This document shows positions 17,687 through 26,668 of a DNA stretch of 64,000 nt, one piece after another. Under the pieces are notes generated by a model that saw only the letters and a list, made by a program, of their open reading frames with translations, searched no databases and was not told where the DNA came from. The translations under genes were made by a program, and so were the position numbers. Each line of letters starts with the position of its first letter. Position 1 is the first letter of the stretch. Source of the stretch: Sphingopyxis indica (GTDB lineage Bacteria > Pseudomonadota > Alphaproteobacteria > Sphingomonadales > Sphingomonadaceae); contig NZ_FZPA01000002.1 in the NCBI RefSeq assembly GCF_900188185.1, positions 248,001 to 312,000 of the forward strand, written 5' to 3'.

Positions 17687-18427
17687 CTACAGGCCGAAAT
17701 CCTCGTTCCGGAACGCAAAGCGCTCGCGCGAAGGAAAGGCCGCATAGGCGGTCATTTCGCCGCGCTCGAACCGGAAATGCCACGTCTGCGCATTTTTGGG
17801 TACAGGGCCTTGAAAGACCGCCGGATCGAAAAGCGCGACATTGGCGCGGTGCTCTGGATCGCGCACCGATGCGTAGCGGATCGCCTGGGTGCCGATGGTC
17901 CGGGCTTCGGCCGCGAAAGCCTGGCAGGCCGAATAATCGCCGGGGTCCATCCACAGCGCCTTCGCTGCATCATAGGGCGGCGCGCAAAGATCGAGCAGCC
18001 GTTCGATCGCGACCGTCACGCTGATCGCCGTATGCTCGACGATAGAGGCCGGCGGCTGGAAGCCCGGCGAGCGCGAATAGAAGCGCAGCCGCCAGTATGC
18101 GGTCTCGGCGAGCGCGGTCGCGACCGTTTCGGCCGCATAGAAGATGCCGGGCTTTTCCCCGGCCTTGCGAAAGCGCGAACTGCTCTTGTGTCCGTAGCGA
18201 AACGGCGTCGCGAGCAGGTAATGGAGATGCCGTGCGGCGACGGGCTGTACCGGCTTCACCTCTTCGACGAGTTGTTCGAGCAACGCCTGATCGTCGCCCC
18301 CCGACGCGAGCCGGTTCGTCGAGATCCGGTGCTGCGCCTCGACGATCCGCCAGAGCTTGCCGCGATAGTCGCGAAACGTCTCGGCCTTGGGCGTGCGATC
18401 AGACTCGGGCGCGATAGTCATCGACAT
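17687..18427 (-). CDS. RES-domain toxin
   Basis: This is a 246-residue RES-family protein, the toxin half of a type II toxin-antitoxin pair. Known members resemble ADP-ribosyltransferases and degrade or modify NAD+. Signature segments are LWRIVEAQHRIS, FRYGHKSSSRFRKAG, IFYAAETVATALAETAYWR (Arg, Tyr and Glu of the fold) and the C-terminal RNEDFGL. In-frame ATGs at 18427 and 18421 lie inside the end of the upstream antitoxin gene, giving an overlap of more than 20 bases and probable translational coupling. A further upstream start would read into the antitoxin and is unlikely. The target in this organism is unknown. Confidence 0.85.
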   Translation of the reverse strand: MSMTIAPESDRTPKAETFRDYRGKLWRIVEAQHRISTNRLASGGDDQALLEQLVEEVKPVQPVAARHLHYLLATPFRYGHKSSSRFRKAGEKPGIFYAAETVATALAETAYWRLRFYSRSPGFQPPASIVEHTAISVTVAIERLLDLCAPPYDAAKALWMDPGDYSACQAFAAEARTIGTQAIRYASVRDPEHRANVALFDPAVFQGPVPKNAQTWHFRFERGEMTAYAAFPSRERFAFRNEDFGL

Positions 18428-18773
18428 AGTCGGCGACGTCGCCGAGGCCGCGGATCGTTCGAATGAGATCGATCGGCCGACCGCCAAGATCGAGATTTTC
18501 GGCCTTTAGCCAGGACATTGAGGCTGCATCGTCGCTGCCCATCAGCGCGTCGAGGCTACGGAACAACCGCACGAGAAACTGGCCGAGTTCGAAGGCCTTG
18601 TCAGGCCTTTCGAGCCGATAGCTGCCCGAACGAAGCCGCGAGGCCGTGGCGGCCGAAATGCCGAGCACCAGACCCAACTGCTCGTTTGTGAACTTCCAGC
18701 AGGCGGCCACGCGGGCGACAGCTTCCGAAAGCACCCGCCCCTGATCGACGGCGGAAGCATATTGTGTGGCCAT
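18399..18773 (-). CDS. Xre/MbcA/ParS-type antitoxin
   Basis: This is a 124-residue antitoxin of the Xre-MbcA-ParS group. KFTNEQLGLVLGISAATASRLRSGSYRL is the helix-turn-helix (about 36-64). LFRSLDALMGSDDAASMSWLKAEN followed by LDLGGRPIDLIRT is the C-terminal toxin-binding domain, which carries the group's hallmark 'W+++ N..LGG.P' pattern. The ATG at 18773 has AGGAG 7 bases upstream and is preferred over 18806. It precedes and overlaps the RES toxin. Autoregulation through the AATGA-N8-TCATT repeat just upstream is likely (inference). Confidence 0.88.
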   Translation of the reverse strand: MATQYASAVDQGRVLSEAVARVAACWKFTNEQLGLVLGISAATASRLRSGSYRLERPDKAFELGQFLVRLFRSLDALMGSDDAASMSWLKAENLDLGGRPIDLIRTIRGLGDVADYVDDYRARV

Positions 18774-18789
18774 ATCATTCTCCTGAACA

Positions 18790-18807
18790 AATGATAGAAA
18801 TGTCATT
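18790..18807. promoter_or_regulatory. Inverted repeat AATGA-N8-TCATT upstream of the antitoxin
   Basis: This imperfectly spaced repeat lies 17 bases before the antitoxin start. It is a candidate autoregulatory operator of the toxin-antitoxin promoter. Confidence 0.4.
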
Positions 18808-19371
18808 CATAGTAACGGAACGAGGGTTTCACAAGAGTAGATGCCTCCCGTCCAACACAAGATGCCCGTCGCCGCCAAGCCGTGCCACCGCCCGGTTCCG
18901 GAAAGGCGTGGTTTTCGAAACCGGCGAGCCATTGACGCGCATAGTTGCAGCCGCAGAAGCCAATATGCCCCGCTTGCTTGTCGACCTTCAGGAATAGCCC
19001 AACCCAGTCCGGTAGGTGCCAGGATTGGCCAAGGCAGCCTTGATTGCCAAAGCTGTTAGCTTTTTCGTATGATTGATCGACGTCCCTTCATAGTTTTTTG
19101 CTGCGCTGCAGTGAACCGAAATGGATGAAAAAGGACCGAACCTTGCGATGATACGCCAGGTTTTCTGCCACTTCTTGGGATTGGATGTCCCCGAAAGGTG
19201 GATGGTGGCAGGCGAACATCGCCGCGTCGCGCCAGTTCCGCTGTTGTCCTGAGCGCGATGGGAAAATCTTTCTGCACATCGAGGCGCCCCGCCTCAGCCG
19301 ATCTCGACCGGACATCGACCAATGCCTCGTGAAGCATAGCCTGCCGACACGGCCGGATTGGCCGCCAAATG
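18808..19371. other. Gene-poor stretch with coding-like scraps
   Basis: No intact gene with a ribosome site is visible here. On the minus strand a stretch around 18880-19010 reads as an uninterrupted, protein-like segment (for example DKQAGHIGFCGCNYARQWLA) without a start, and AIKAALANPGTYRTGLGYS ends in another frame close by. These may be remains of lost genes. No repeat ends or transposase motifs were seen. Confidence 0.3.
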
Positions 19372-19791
19372 CTATTGCGCGCGCGTCCATGTCTTGGTGC
19401 GACAGAAAATGGCGATGCAACCCGTCACCTTGAGCTTGCCGTCAGCGAGCAGCCTGAGGCGGCCACTATCCGCACCGTCGCCGCTTTCCGGATCGTAGAC
19501 CGGCCCGCCCTCCCATTCGGATGGCCCCCCGCGAAAATTCCGGAGGACGACAAGACCTTTCAGGCGGCGCTGGCGCAGCTTGGGGTCGGCGTTGCGAACG
19601 TCGCGCAGGTCGGGGTTCGCGCGAAGCCGACGCGCATCGACGAGCTTGCCACACAGCGCCTTTCCACAGCGGTAGATTTCGACGCGGCCACCTTCGCTTC
19701 CTGTCGCCCAGACACCGGTAATATCCGCCGCCCAAGCCGGGGAAGACAGCATGGACAAGCCGAACGCGCAAAGAAGGTAGCGGGACTTCAT
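19372..19791 (-). CDS. DUF2147 domain secreted protein
   Basis: This is a 139-residue exported protein. The signal peptide ends at LSSPAWAA. The mature part begins DITGVWATGSEGGRVEIYRC and GKALCGKLVDAR, the typical N-terminal block of DUF2147, then GLVVLRNFRGGPSEWEGGPVYDPESG and LKVTGCIAIFCRTKTWTR. Paired cysteines in RCGKALC and GCIAIFC probably form disulphides in the periplasm. Its function is unknown; family members are predicted lipocalin-like envelope proteins. The start overlaps the end of the upstream metal-dependent hydrolase by 4 bases, so the two are translationally coupled. Confidence 0.85.
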   Translation of the reverse strand: MKSRYLLCAFGLSMLSSPAWAADITGVWATGSEGGRVEIYRCGKALCGKLVDARRLRANPDLRDVRNADPKLRQRRLKGLVVLRNFRGGPSEWEGGPVYDPESGDGADSGRLRLLADGKLKVTGCIAIFCRTKTWTRAQ

Positions 19792-20645
19792 GCGGCGGCC
19801 TCCCGCACCGGGGGTGCATCGAGCAGCGCAAGCGCTTCGGCAAGGAGCGGACGGTCGTCATGCTGCCACGGGTGGAAACCAGGTCGCCAGTAACCCATGA
19901 CGCCCTTGAGCAGCCGGCGCATCAGTCCCTCGCGGCCGTAGAGATAGGAGAGCAGCCCGTACCAGGTTCGCCAGTCGTTGCGACCGTCCTGCCGGAGGAG
20001 ATCGGCGGTGTTGCGGAAGATGACGTAGTGGAAGCGCAGCGCCGTGACGCCCATCACGGTCGATCGCTTCAGCCAGCGGCGCAGCGGCGTCATGTAGCGC
20101 GCAGCATGAAGATAGGTATCGAAAGCAACTGCCTTGTGCTCGATCTCCTCGATCGCGTGCCAGCGCCACAGGCGCCGCGCTTCCTCGGTGGCCCCGTCGA
20201 GATGTGCAGGGCTTGCGAGCGCATCATGGGCGAGCGTTGCCGTGAAATGTTCTAGTGCGCAGGTCGCGGCGAGTTGCTGGATCGGTGAGCGCCGCCGCGC
20301 CCAGGCGATGGTTCGGCGCGCCCGCTCCTCGAGCGGCCGGATATCAAAGCCGGCATCCTCGGCCTGACGATTGAAGACGACATGTTCGCGCGAATGCATA
20401 GATTCCTGATAGAGGAAATCGTCGATCTGGCCGCGAAGCGGCTGCGGCGCATCGGCGCGGTAATGACGAACCGAAGTCATGAAAAACTTCTCGCCGACCG
20501 GAAAGGTCGACGACAGGGCATTGAAGAAAGCCGTGCGTCCCGGGTCATTGCTGTGCCACCAGCGCGGTGGGGCTTCGTCACGACCGAACTTCAGGTCGCG
20601 CTTTTCGATCCTTAGATCGCGGGGGGTTGGGGTCTGCAACGCCAT
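19788..20645 (-). CDS. Predicted metal-dependent hydrolase (PF10118-like)
   Basis: This is a 285-residue protein with the ferritin-like pattern of the PF10118 'predicted metal-dependent hydrolase' family. Possible metal ligands are in QESMHSREHVVFN, CALEHFTATLAH and WRWHAIEEIEHKAVAFDTY, giving two E-x-x-H type motifs and extra Glu/His residues as in diiron proteins. The GGAG ribosome site lies 7 bases before the ATG at 20645. The substrate is not known; the family is common in actinobacteria and sphingomonads, often next to TetR regulators and lipid genes. Here it diverges from a TetR gene and is coupled to the DUF2147 gene. Confidence 0.8.
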   Translation of the reverse strand: MALQTPTPRDLRIEKRDLKFGRDEAPPRWWHSNDPGRTAFFNALSSTFPVGEKFFMTSVRHYRADAPQPLRGQIDDFLYQESMHSREHVVFNRQAEDAGFDIRPLEERARRTIAWARRRSPIQQLAATCALEHFTATLAHDALASPAHLDGATEEARRLWRWHAIEEIEHKAVAFDTYLHAARYMTPLRRWLKRSTVMGVTALRFHYVIFRNTADLLRQDGRNDWRTWYGLLSYLYGREGLMRRLLKGVMGYWRPGFHPWQHDDRPLLAEALALLDAPPVREAAA

Positions 20646-20669
20646 AGACGGTCTCCTGCGAATCAACTT

Positions 20670-20685
20670 ACATTTACATCAATGT
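20670..20685. promoter_or_regulatory. Inverted repeat ACATT-N6-AATGT
   Basis: It lies 25 bases upstream of the metal-dependent hydrolase start, inside the AT-rich promoter shared with the divergent TetR gene. It is a weak operator candidate. Confidence 0.3.
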
Positions 20686-20824
20686 TTATATATATCTCTG
20701 CCGCTCACTGCAACAGCTTCCAAAACACTGATCTAGAAAGATTTTCCTCGATCCTCCTCCGCCCCTGTTGCATTTGAACGGGTTGAGCTAAGGCCGAAAG
20801 GGAGGCCATAGTGGGAGCAAGACC

Positions 20825-21460
20825 ATGCCGCGGATGTACAAGCCGGCGCGCGCGGGACCGAAGCGGCGCAAACGGACCGGCGACGAAGTGCGCGAGGAAG
20901 GACTGGCGGCAGCGCGCCAGCTCCTGCTCGAAGGCGGCCCGGGTGCGGTGACGCTCGCCAATGTCGGCGACGCGATCGGTATGTCGCATGCCAATGTGCT
21001 CCATCATTTTGGATCTGCCGCGGGACTCCAATCGGCGCTTATGGGGTCGATGATCGACGATCTGACCGCGGCGCTCGGGAATGTCGTCGATCTGCTCGAA
21101 ACCGATCAGGCGGCGCCGCGGACGATCGCCGACCATGTCTTTGACGCTTTCGACCAAGGCGGTGCGGGTCCGCTGGCCGCGTGGATCGTGCTCTCGGGCG
21201 ACGTCGCGCGGCTCGAGCCGATCCGCGAGTCGGTACAGGCGCTGGTCGCGGCGATCGTTGGTCAATCGAAAGACGCCGGCGCCCCCGAGCGGATCAGCGC
21301 GGCGGTGCTGATGATGGCGGTGAGCGCCTTCGGCGATGCGGTGATCGGGCCACATCTTCGCCCGATGCTGGGCCAGGATGACGACGCGATGCGCGATCTC
21401 GTCGCGCGCTTCCTGCCCTTGTTCCTGACGAGCGACTTCCTGTCGCCCGCAAGCTCATGA
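20825..21460 (+). CDS. TetR-family regulator
   Basis: This is a 211-residue TetR-type regulator. A basic N-terminal arm (KPARAGPKRRKRTGDEV) precedes GGPGAVTLANVGDAIGMSHA and NVLHHFGSAAGLQSAL, the helix-turn-helix with H-H-F in the recognition block. The remainder is a helical ligand-binding and dimer domain. GGGAG lies about 7 bases upstream of the ATG. It is divergent from the metal-dependent hydrolase and is its likely regulator. Its 3' end overlaps the convergent FecR-like gene by 6 bases. Confidence 0.88.
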   Translation: MPRMYKPARAGPKRRKRTGDEVREEGLAAARQLLLEGGPGAVTLANVGDAIGMSHANVLHHFGSAAGLQSALMGSMIDDLTAALGNVVDLLETDQAAPRTIADHVFDAFDQGGAGPLAAWIVLSGDVARLEPIRESVQALVAAIVGQSKDAGAPERISAAVLMMAVSAFGDAVIGPHLRPMLGQDDDAMRDLVARFLPLFLTSDFLSPASS

Positions 21461-22456
21461 CGAGGCGGGGCCTTCGGAAAGGATGATCGCGTCGCCCGAG
21501 GCCGAAACACGGTGGGCGATGCCGTTGAGTTCGATCGCCTTCACAAAGCCCTCGACATCACCCGCCTTGAAGACCCCGACGATCTTGCGGTCGGGGACCC
21601 GTCCACCGGCGAAGGTCAGCTTGCGGCTAGAATAGCGGTTCACTTCGGCGACCGCTTCGGCAAGCGCATCGTTCATGAAGACAAGGCGCCCCTCGGTCCA
21701 GCTCGTTTCCTTGCTGACATCGACGCGGCGCAGCGTCCAGTTGCGGTCCGCGCCGATCGTGAGCTGGCGCCCAGGCACCATGTCGGTACTATTCCCCGAA
21801 CCCGAAGTGGTTTCCTCGACGCGCACCTTGCCTTCGGCCAGCACGACGACGACATCGCCGCCCTCGATGCTCACCTCGAACGCGGTACCGACCGCGCGCA
21901 CGCTCTTGCCGCCCGCATGAACAAAAAAGGGCCGCGACTTGTCGTGCGCGACGCGGAAAAAGGCCCGCCCGCCGATCAGCTCGGCGAGGCGCTCGTGCGG
22001 TGCCTGCCGGAACCGGAGATCGGTTTCGGAATCGAGCGTCACGACCGTGCCGTCCGGCAAGGTGATGGTGCTCCGCTGACCGAGTTCGGTCCGGAACGAC
22101 TGCGCAAGCTGCGCCGGCTCGGCCCGAAAATAGGGTGCCAGCGCCAATCCCGCCGCGACCAACAGAATGATCGATGCCGCAAGGGCCAGCGCACGCCACC
22201 CTCGCCGTGCGACGCCAGCGGCGACCGACAGATCCTTGCGCGGCACGCGGAGCGCGGGATCGTCCGCCGCGGCGCCGGCGATCGACCAGGCTCTTTCGAC
22301 GCCGCGATAGAGTTCGCGATGCAGATCGGATCGGCCGAGCCATTCGTGGAAACGGCTTTCATCGTCGAGCGTCATGTCGCCCGCCAAGTGGAGGTTGAAC
22401 CAGTGCGCGGCTTCGGATCGCAAGGCCGCGCGGCCGACGTGATCGGCGCCGCTCAT
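21455..22456 (-). CDS. FecR-like anti-sigma factor
   Basis: This is a 333-residue inner-membrane anti-sigma regulator. The cytoplasmic N-terminal domain (DUF4880-like, EAAHWFNLHLAGDMTLDDESRF) is followed by one transmembrane helix near 90-110 (ALALAASIILLVAAGLAL). The periplasmic FecR domain holds STITLPDGTVVTLDSETDLRF, GGRAFFRVAHD and VRAVGTAFEVS, and a C-terminal STN-like segment follows. It relays occupancy of the partner TonB receptor to the sigma factor. The start overlaps the sigma-factor stop by 4 bases; the TonB receptor with an STN domain lies divergently at 23286. Confidence 0.92.
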   Translation of the reverse strand: MSGADHVGRAALRSEAAHWFNLHLAGDMTLDDESRFHEWLGRSDLHRELYRGVERAWSIAGAAADDPALRVPRKDLSVAAGVARRGWRALALAASIILLVAAGLALAPYFRAEPAQLAQSFRTELGQRSTITLPDGTVVTLDSETDLRFRQAPHERLAELIGGRAFFRVAHDKSRPFFVHAGGKSVRAVGTAFEVSIEGGDVVVVLAEGKVRVEETTSGSGNSTDMVPGRQLTIGADRNWTLRRVDVSKETSWTEGRLVFMNDALAEAVAEVNRYSSRKLTFAGGRVPDRKIVGVFKAGDVEGFVKAIELNGIAHRVSASGDAIILSEGPASS

Positions 22457-22995
22457 TGCCCCACCTCCATATCCTCGGCGATGCGGACGAGCGCGCGGTG
22501 CATCAGCTCCTTCACCGACTCCTTCGTTATGCCCATGCGCTGCGCGATTGCCTGATAGGTCAGATGCTCGAAGCGGTGGAGCTCGAACGCCTCACGCGCG
22601 CGCGGCGGCAGGTTGACGATCGCCTCGACGACGCGGCGATATTCGTCCTGTCCGATCGCGATGCGCTCGGGCGAGAGCGGGTCCGACGTCGGCGCTTCCG
22701 CGGCCCATTTTTCCCGCGCGGCGGCGTTGCTTCGCGCGCGTTGGCGGTAAGCGTCGATCAGGACATTGCGCGCGGTCGCGAACAGATAGCCTTCGACATT
22801 GTCGATCGGCGCGGAGAACTTGGCCGCCTGCAGCCGCAAGAACACATCCTGGACCAGGTCATCGACATCGGCCTCGCTCGCGCGGCGACGGAAATAGCGG
22901 CGCAGGCCCGGGCCATAGGCGCTGACCCACGCTTCGATGTCGCTATCGGGCCGCGATGCCGGCATGGTCAGATATGGTCCCTCGAGGCCAAGCAT
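22453..22995 (-). CDS. ECF sigma factor, FecI-like
   Basis: This is an extracytoplasmic-function sigma factor of about 180 residues. Region 2 carries GLRRYFRRRASEADVDDLVQ and DVFLRLQ. Region 4 is ILNLPPRAREAFELHR-like (IVNLPPRAREAFELHRFEHL) followed by TYQAIAQRMGITKESVKELM. It should transcribe the TonB receptor at 23286 when released by the FecR protein encoded next to it. The ATG at 22995 and one at 22965 are both possible; neither has a strong ribosome site. The gene overlaps fecR by 4 bases and diverges from the receptor. Confidence 0.92.
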   Translation of the reverse strand: MLGLEGPYLTMPASRPDSDIEAWVSAYGPGLRRYFRRRASEADVDDLVQDVFLRLQAAKFSAPIDNVEGYLFATARNVLIDAYRQRARSNAAAREKWAAEAPTSDPLSPERIAIGQDEYRRVVEAIVNLPPRAREAFELHRFEHLTYQAIAQRMGITKESVKELMHRALVRIAEDMEVGQ

Positions 22996-23285
22996 CGCCT
23001 GTCACGCGTCCCGTAAAGCTCCATCTCGCCCAACACCCTGCCCATTGCCCCACGTCTCAAGCGCCGGCTCATCAGAAGAGACGCGCTTGCAGACAAAAAG
23101 GGGGGAGAGATTCCCGCCCGGAGAAGAATTTTTCCTGCCGCTTTGCCATATTTACATTAACATCGTTGAAAATATTCGTCACTCATCCCCCCGAAACAAC
23201 GCGATGCGCGTCCTATTGCATGACGGGGGACGGGCCGCCGTCGAGAAGCAGGAAGACCTGCGGGACAGAAGAGGGGAGAGCGAGC

Positions 23286-26200
23286 ATGCGGGTTCGGGCA
23301 TGTGGTTTGCGCAAATTTTTTCTGAGCGGCGTCGCGATCGGATGCCTGTCGCTGTCGGCCGGCGTGGCGCAGGCGAAAGACAGCAGCATCAACTATCAAA
23401 TTCCGCCGCAGCCGCTGAGCCGCGCGCTTCGCGACTTCGGCCTGCAGAGCGGCATGACGATTCTTGCCGATACGATGGTCGTGAACGGCAAGCGAAGCGG
23501 CGGGCTCAGCGAACGCGCCGATCCCGAAACCGCGCTTCGCGTCCTGCTCAAGGGTACCGGCCTTGGCTATCGGCGCGAGGGCAACATCTTCGTCGTGCAG
23601 CCGGTGGGAAACGCAAATCCGCCCGCCGCTCCCGCTGACGCCGCCGCCGACAGCGAGATCATCGTCACGGCGCAGAAGCGCGAAGAAAAGATCATCGACG
23701 TCCCGATCGCGATCAGCGCCTATTCGCAGCACGCGCTCGACGACCGGAAGGTCGAAGGCGGCGCCGAGCTCGTTCGCGTGGTCCCCAACGTCAATTTTTC
23801 GAAGAGCAATTTCAGCGGCTATGATTTCACGATCCGCGGTATCGGAACGAAAGCGATTTCGGCGTCGAGCGACCCGGCCGTCGCGGTCAGCTTCAACAAC
23901 ACGCCGCTGATCCGCAATCGGTTGTTCGAACAGGAATTCTTCGACCTCGAACGCGTCGAGGTGCTGCGCGGGCCGCAGGGTACGCTCTATGGCCGCAACG
24001 CGACCGGCGGCGTCGTCAATATCATCACCGCGATGCCGAAATATGAGGCCGAGGCAACGCTCAAGGCCGAGGTCGGCAGCTATGGCACCCAGCGCCTCAA
24101 CGGGATGGTGAACGTTCCGCTTGCGGACAATTTCGCGATCCGCGGCGCGGGCGCAATGACGAAGCGCGAGGGCTTCGACTATAACAGTTTCACCAATCGG
24201 CACGTCAACGACCGCGATTTGTGGTCGACGCGGCTGTCCGCGCAGTGGGAACCGAACGACGACCTGAAAGCCAATTTCGTCTGGCAGCATTTCGAGGAAA
24301 ACGACCGGCGGTCGCGTACCGGAAAGCAGCTCTGCACGCGCGACCCCGGACCCGACATGGTCGGAAGCGCCGCGGTCGATCCCTATCTGCGCGCCAAGCT
24401 CAGCCAAGGCTGCCTGCCGGGGTCGCTTTACGACGACGCCGCGTTCGGCGCGCCAAATGCAGCGAGCTTCGCCTTCGTCAATGTCGCGGCCAATATCGGG
24501 CTCGGCTTCGTCCAGCTTCCCGACGGCAGCTTTGCTTCGCTCGGCGCGATCGACCCCGGCCGCGACGCTTATGCCGACGTCGTCCAGTCGCGAAACCTGC
24601 GCGAGATTTCGACGAGCTACGATCCCAAATTCCGGGCGAACAACGACGTCTTCCAGCTCAATCTCGAGGCCGGGGTGGGCGATTTGCGGCTGATTTCGCA
24701 GACCGCCTATTCGAGCGACCATTATTATTCGTCGCAGGACTATAACCGTTTTCTCTCGGCCCCCATCTTCAACGATTCGACTTTGGTCCTCGGCGCGACG
24801 GTGCCCGGCCCCACGCCGGGCGGCATCTATACCGATCCCCAGCTCGGGCCGTCGGACCGGATGATCGCGGTCGATATCAGTCAGTCACGCAACAGCCAAT
24901 GGACGCAGGAACTTCGCCTGCAATCGGATTTCGCCGGACCGTTCAACTTCAGCATTGGCGGCAATGCGCTGAACTTCAAGTCGCAGGACGATTATTATGT
25001 GTTCAGCAACATGTTCAGCCTCCTCGCCGAATATTTCTACAACCGCGAGGATATCCCGGGCGAGGTCGGCGCGAGCACGCGCAATTGCGATGCGGGCAAC
25101 GAGTTTCGCGAATGCGTCTATGTCGATCCCAACCCGATCGATGCGATCAACGGCGAGGGACATAATTATTTCCGCAGCAAGAATGTCGTGCAGACGCGCT
25201 CGTGGGCGCTGTTCGGCGAAGCCTATTGGAACGTGACCGACGACGTAAAGATCACCGCCGGCGCGCGCTTCACCAACGACAAGAAGACGTCGGTTCCGGT
25301 GCCGAGCCAGCTCTTGCTCGGCGCTGCCAACTTCGGCACCGAAAGCGGGCCGTCGAGCGGCGGCCGCGTCAGCCGCGGCTATCCCGCGCTGCCGCCCATC
25401 AAGCAGGAATGGAACGCCTTCACCGGCCGCCTGGTCATCGACTGGAGGCCGCAGACCAGCTTCAGCGACGACACGCTTGTCTATGCCTCCTATTCGCGCG
25501 GCTATAAGGGCGGTGGTTCCAATCCGCCACGCGTCGATATCGACCCCAAGGTGATCCAGTATCAGCCGCTCGCCGAGACCTTCGAGCCCGAATATGTGAA
25601 CGCGTTCGAGATCGGGATGAAGAACAGCCTCGCGGGCGGCAAGCTCATGCTCAACGCGACGGCCTTCCTCAATCTCTACAAGGATTATCAGGTCTCGCAG
25701 ATCGTCGATCGCATTTCGCTCAACGAGAATTTCGACGCCACAACCTGGGGGCTCGAGTTCGAGGCGGCGTGGCGGCCGTCGCGCAATTTCCGCATCGACA
25801 CGAATCTCGGCTATCTGCGCACGCGGATCGGCAAGGGCGAACAGTCGATCGACGTGATGAACCGTACCCAGGGGAATGAGGATTGGGTGGTGCTGCGTCC
25901 GCAGCTCGGCGTGCCCTCCAATTGCATCGCGCCCAAGGACAAGGTCGAGGCGATCCTGACCTCGCCCTTTGCCGCAGGCGGATTCTATGGGCTCGGCGAC
26001 TTCATGCTATCGGCGCTGTGCGCAGGATCGACCCGCTACGGCAGCTTCAACCCCAATGTGGAAACCAACCTTCGCTGGGACCAGTTCCTCGGCTTCACCT
26101 ACGATCCGCTGACCGACGCGCCCAATGGCGGGCGCGGCTTCTACGCCGATCTGGGCGGCAACGAGCTTCCCAACGCGCCGCGCTTCACCTTCAATCTCGG

Positions 26201-26510
26201 GGCGCAATACACTTTCTTCATCGACGAATGGAATCTGACCTTCCGCGGCGATTATTATCGCCAGGGCAAGAGCTGGGCGCGCGTGTACAACACCGAATAT
26301 GATCGGCTGCGGGCATGGGACAATGCCAATCTGTCGGTAACGCTCGAACGGCCCGCATCGCAGTTCGCGGTGCAGCTTTACGTCAAGAATCTCTTCGACG
26401 ACACGCCGATCACCAACAGCTTCACCAACAGCGACGACACGGGCCTGAGCGCCAATATCTTCACGCTCGACCCGCGCATCGTCGGTTTCAACGTCACCAA
26501 AAGTTTCTGA
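23286..26510 (+). CDS. TonB-dependent transducer with STN domain
   Basis: This is a signalling outer-membrane receptor of 1074 residues. The signal peptide ends at LSAGVAQA. The STN (secretin/TonB N-terminal) domain spans about 34-105 (INYQIPPQPLSRALRDFGLQ, GLGYRREGNIFVVQP). A TonB-box-like EIIVTAQKREEKIIDVPIAI follows, then the plug with GPQGTLYGRNATGGVVNIIT, and the barrel ends in VGFNVTKSF. GGGGAG lies 7-8 bases before the ATG; upstream in-frame starts would run through the promoter region. The STN domain and the divergent FecI/FecR pair show that it senses its ligand and induces its own synthesis. Such trios most often respond to siderophores, haem or glycans; the ligand here is unknown. 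Confidence 0.93.
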   Translation: MRVRACGLRKFFLSGVAIGCLSLSAGVAQAKDSSINYQIPPQPLSRALRDFGLQSGMTILADTMVVNGKRSGGLSERADPETALRVLLKGTGLGYRREGNIFVVQPVGNANPPAAPADAAADSEIIVTAQKREEKIIDVPIAISAYSQHALDDRKVEGGAELVRVVPNVNFSKSNFSGYDFTIRGIGTKAISASSDPAVAVSFNNTPLIRNRLFEQEFFDLERVEVLRGPQGTLYGRNATGGVVNIITAMPKYEAEATLKAEVGSYGTQRLNGMVNVPLADNFAIRGAGAMTKREGFDYNSFTNRHVNDRDLWSTRLSAQWEPNDDLKANFVWQHFEENDRRSRTGKQLCTRDPGPDMVGSAAVDPYLRAKLSQGCLPGSLYDDAAFGAPNAASFAFVNVAANIGLGFVQLPDGSFASLGAIDPGRDAYADVVQSRNLREISTSYDPKFRANNDVFQLNLEAGVGDLRLISQTAYSSDHYYSSQDYNRFLSAPIFNDSTLVLGATVPGPTPGGIYTDPQLGPSDRMIAVDISQSRNSQWTQELRLQSDFAGPFNFSIGGNALNFKSQDDYYVFSNMFSLLAEYFYNREDIPGEVGASTRNCDAGNEFRECVYVDPNPIDAINGEGHNYFRSKNVVQTRSWALFGEAYWNVTDDVKITAGARFTNDKKTSVPVPSQLLLGAANFGTESGPSSGGRVSRGYPALPPIKQEWNAFTGRLVIDWRPQTSFSDDTLVYASYSRGYKGGGSNPPRVDIDPKVIQYQPLAETFEPEYVNAFEIGMKNSLAGGKLMLNATAFLNLYKDYQVSQIVDRISLNENFDATTWGLEFEAAWRPSRNFRIDTNLGYLRTRIGKGEQSIDVMNRTQGNEDWVVLRPQLGVPSNCIAPKDKVEAILTSPFAAGGFYGLGDFMLSALCAGSTRYGSFNPNVETNLRWDQFLGFTYDPLTDAPNGGRGFYADLGGNELPNAPRFTFNLGAQYTFFIDEWNLTFRGDYYRQGKSWARVYNTEYDRLRAWDNANLSVTLERPASQFAVQLYVKNLFDDTPITNSFTNSDDTGLSANIFTLDPRIVGFNVTKSF

Positions 26511-26533
26511 CCTCCCGGAGGCCACTCCGTCCT

Positions 26534-26563
26534 GGGCGCGTCTTCGGGCGCGCCCCATTTTTT
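26534..26563 (+). terminator. Intrinsic terminator after the STN-type receptor
   Basis: GGGCGCG and CGCGCCC arms with an 8-base loop are followed by six T residues, 24 bases past the stop. Confidence 0.75.
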
Positions 26564-26668
26564 GTTCGGGAAGGGCGGCGTCAATCCCCCCGGCCGCGCG
26601 CCCGCCGCGTCTAAGCTTTCGGGAAGACCAAAAACTTCCCGACCAAAGCATATGAGGAGAGGATAGTT

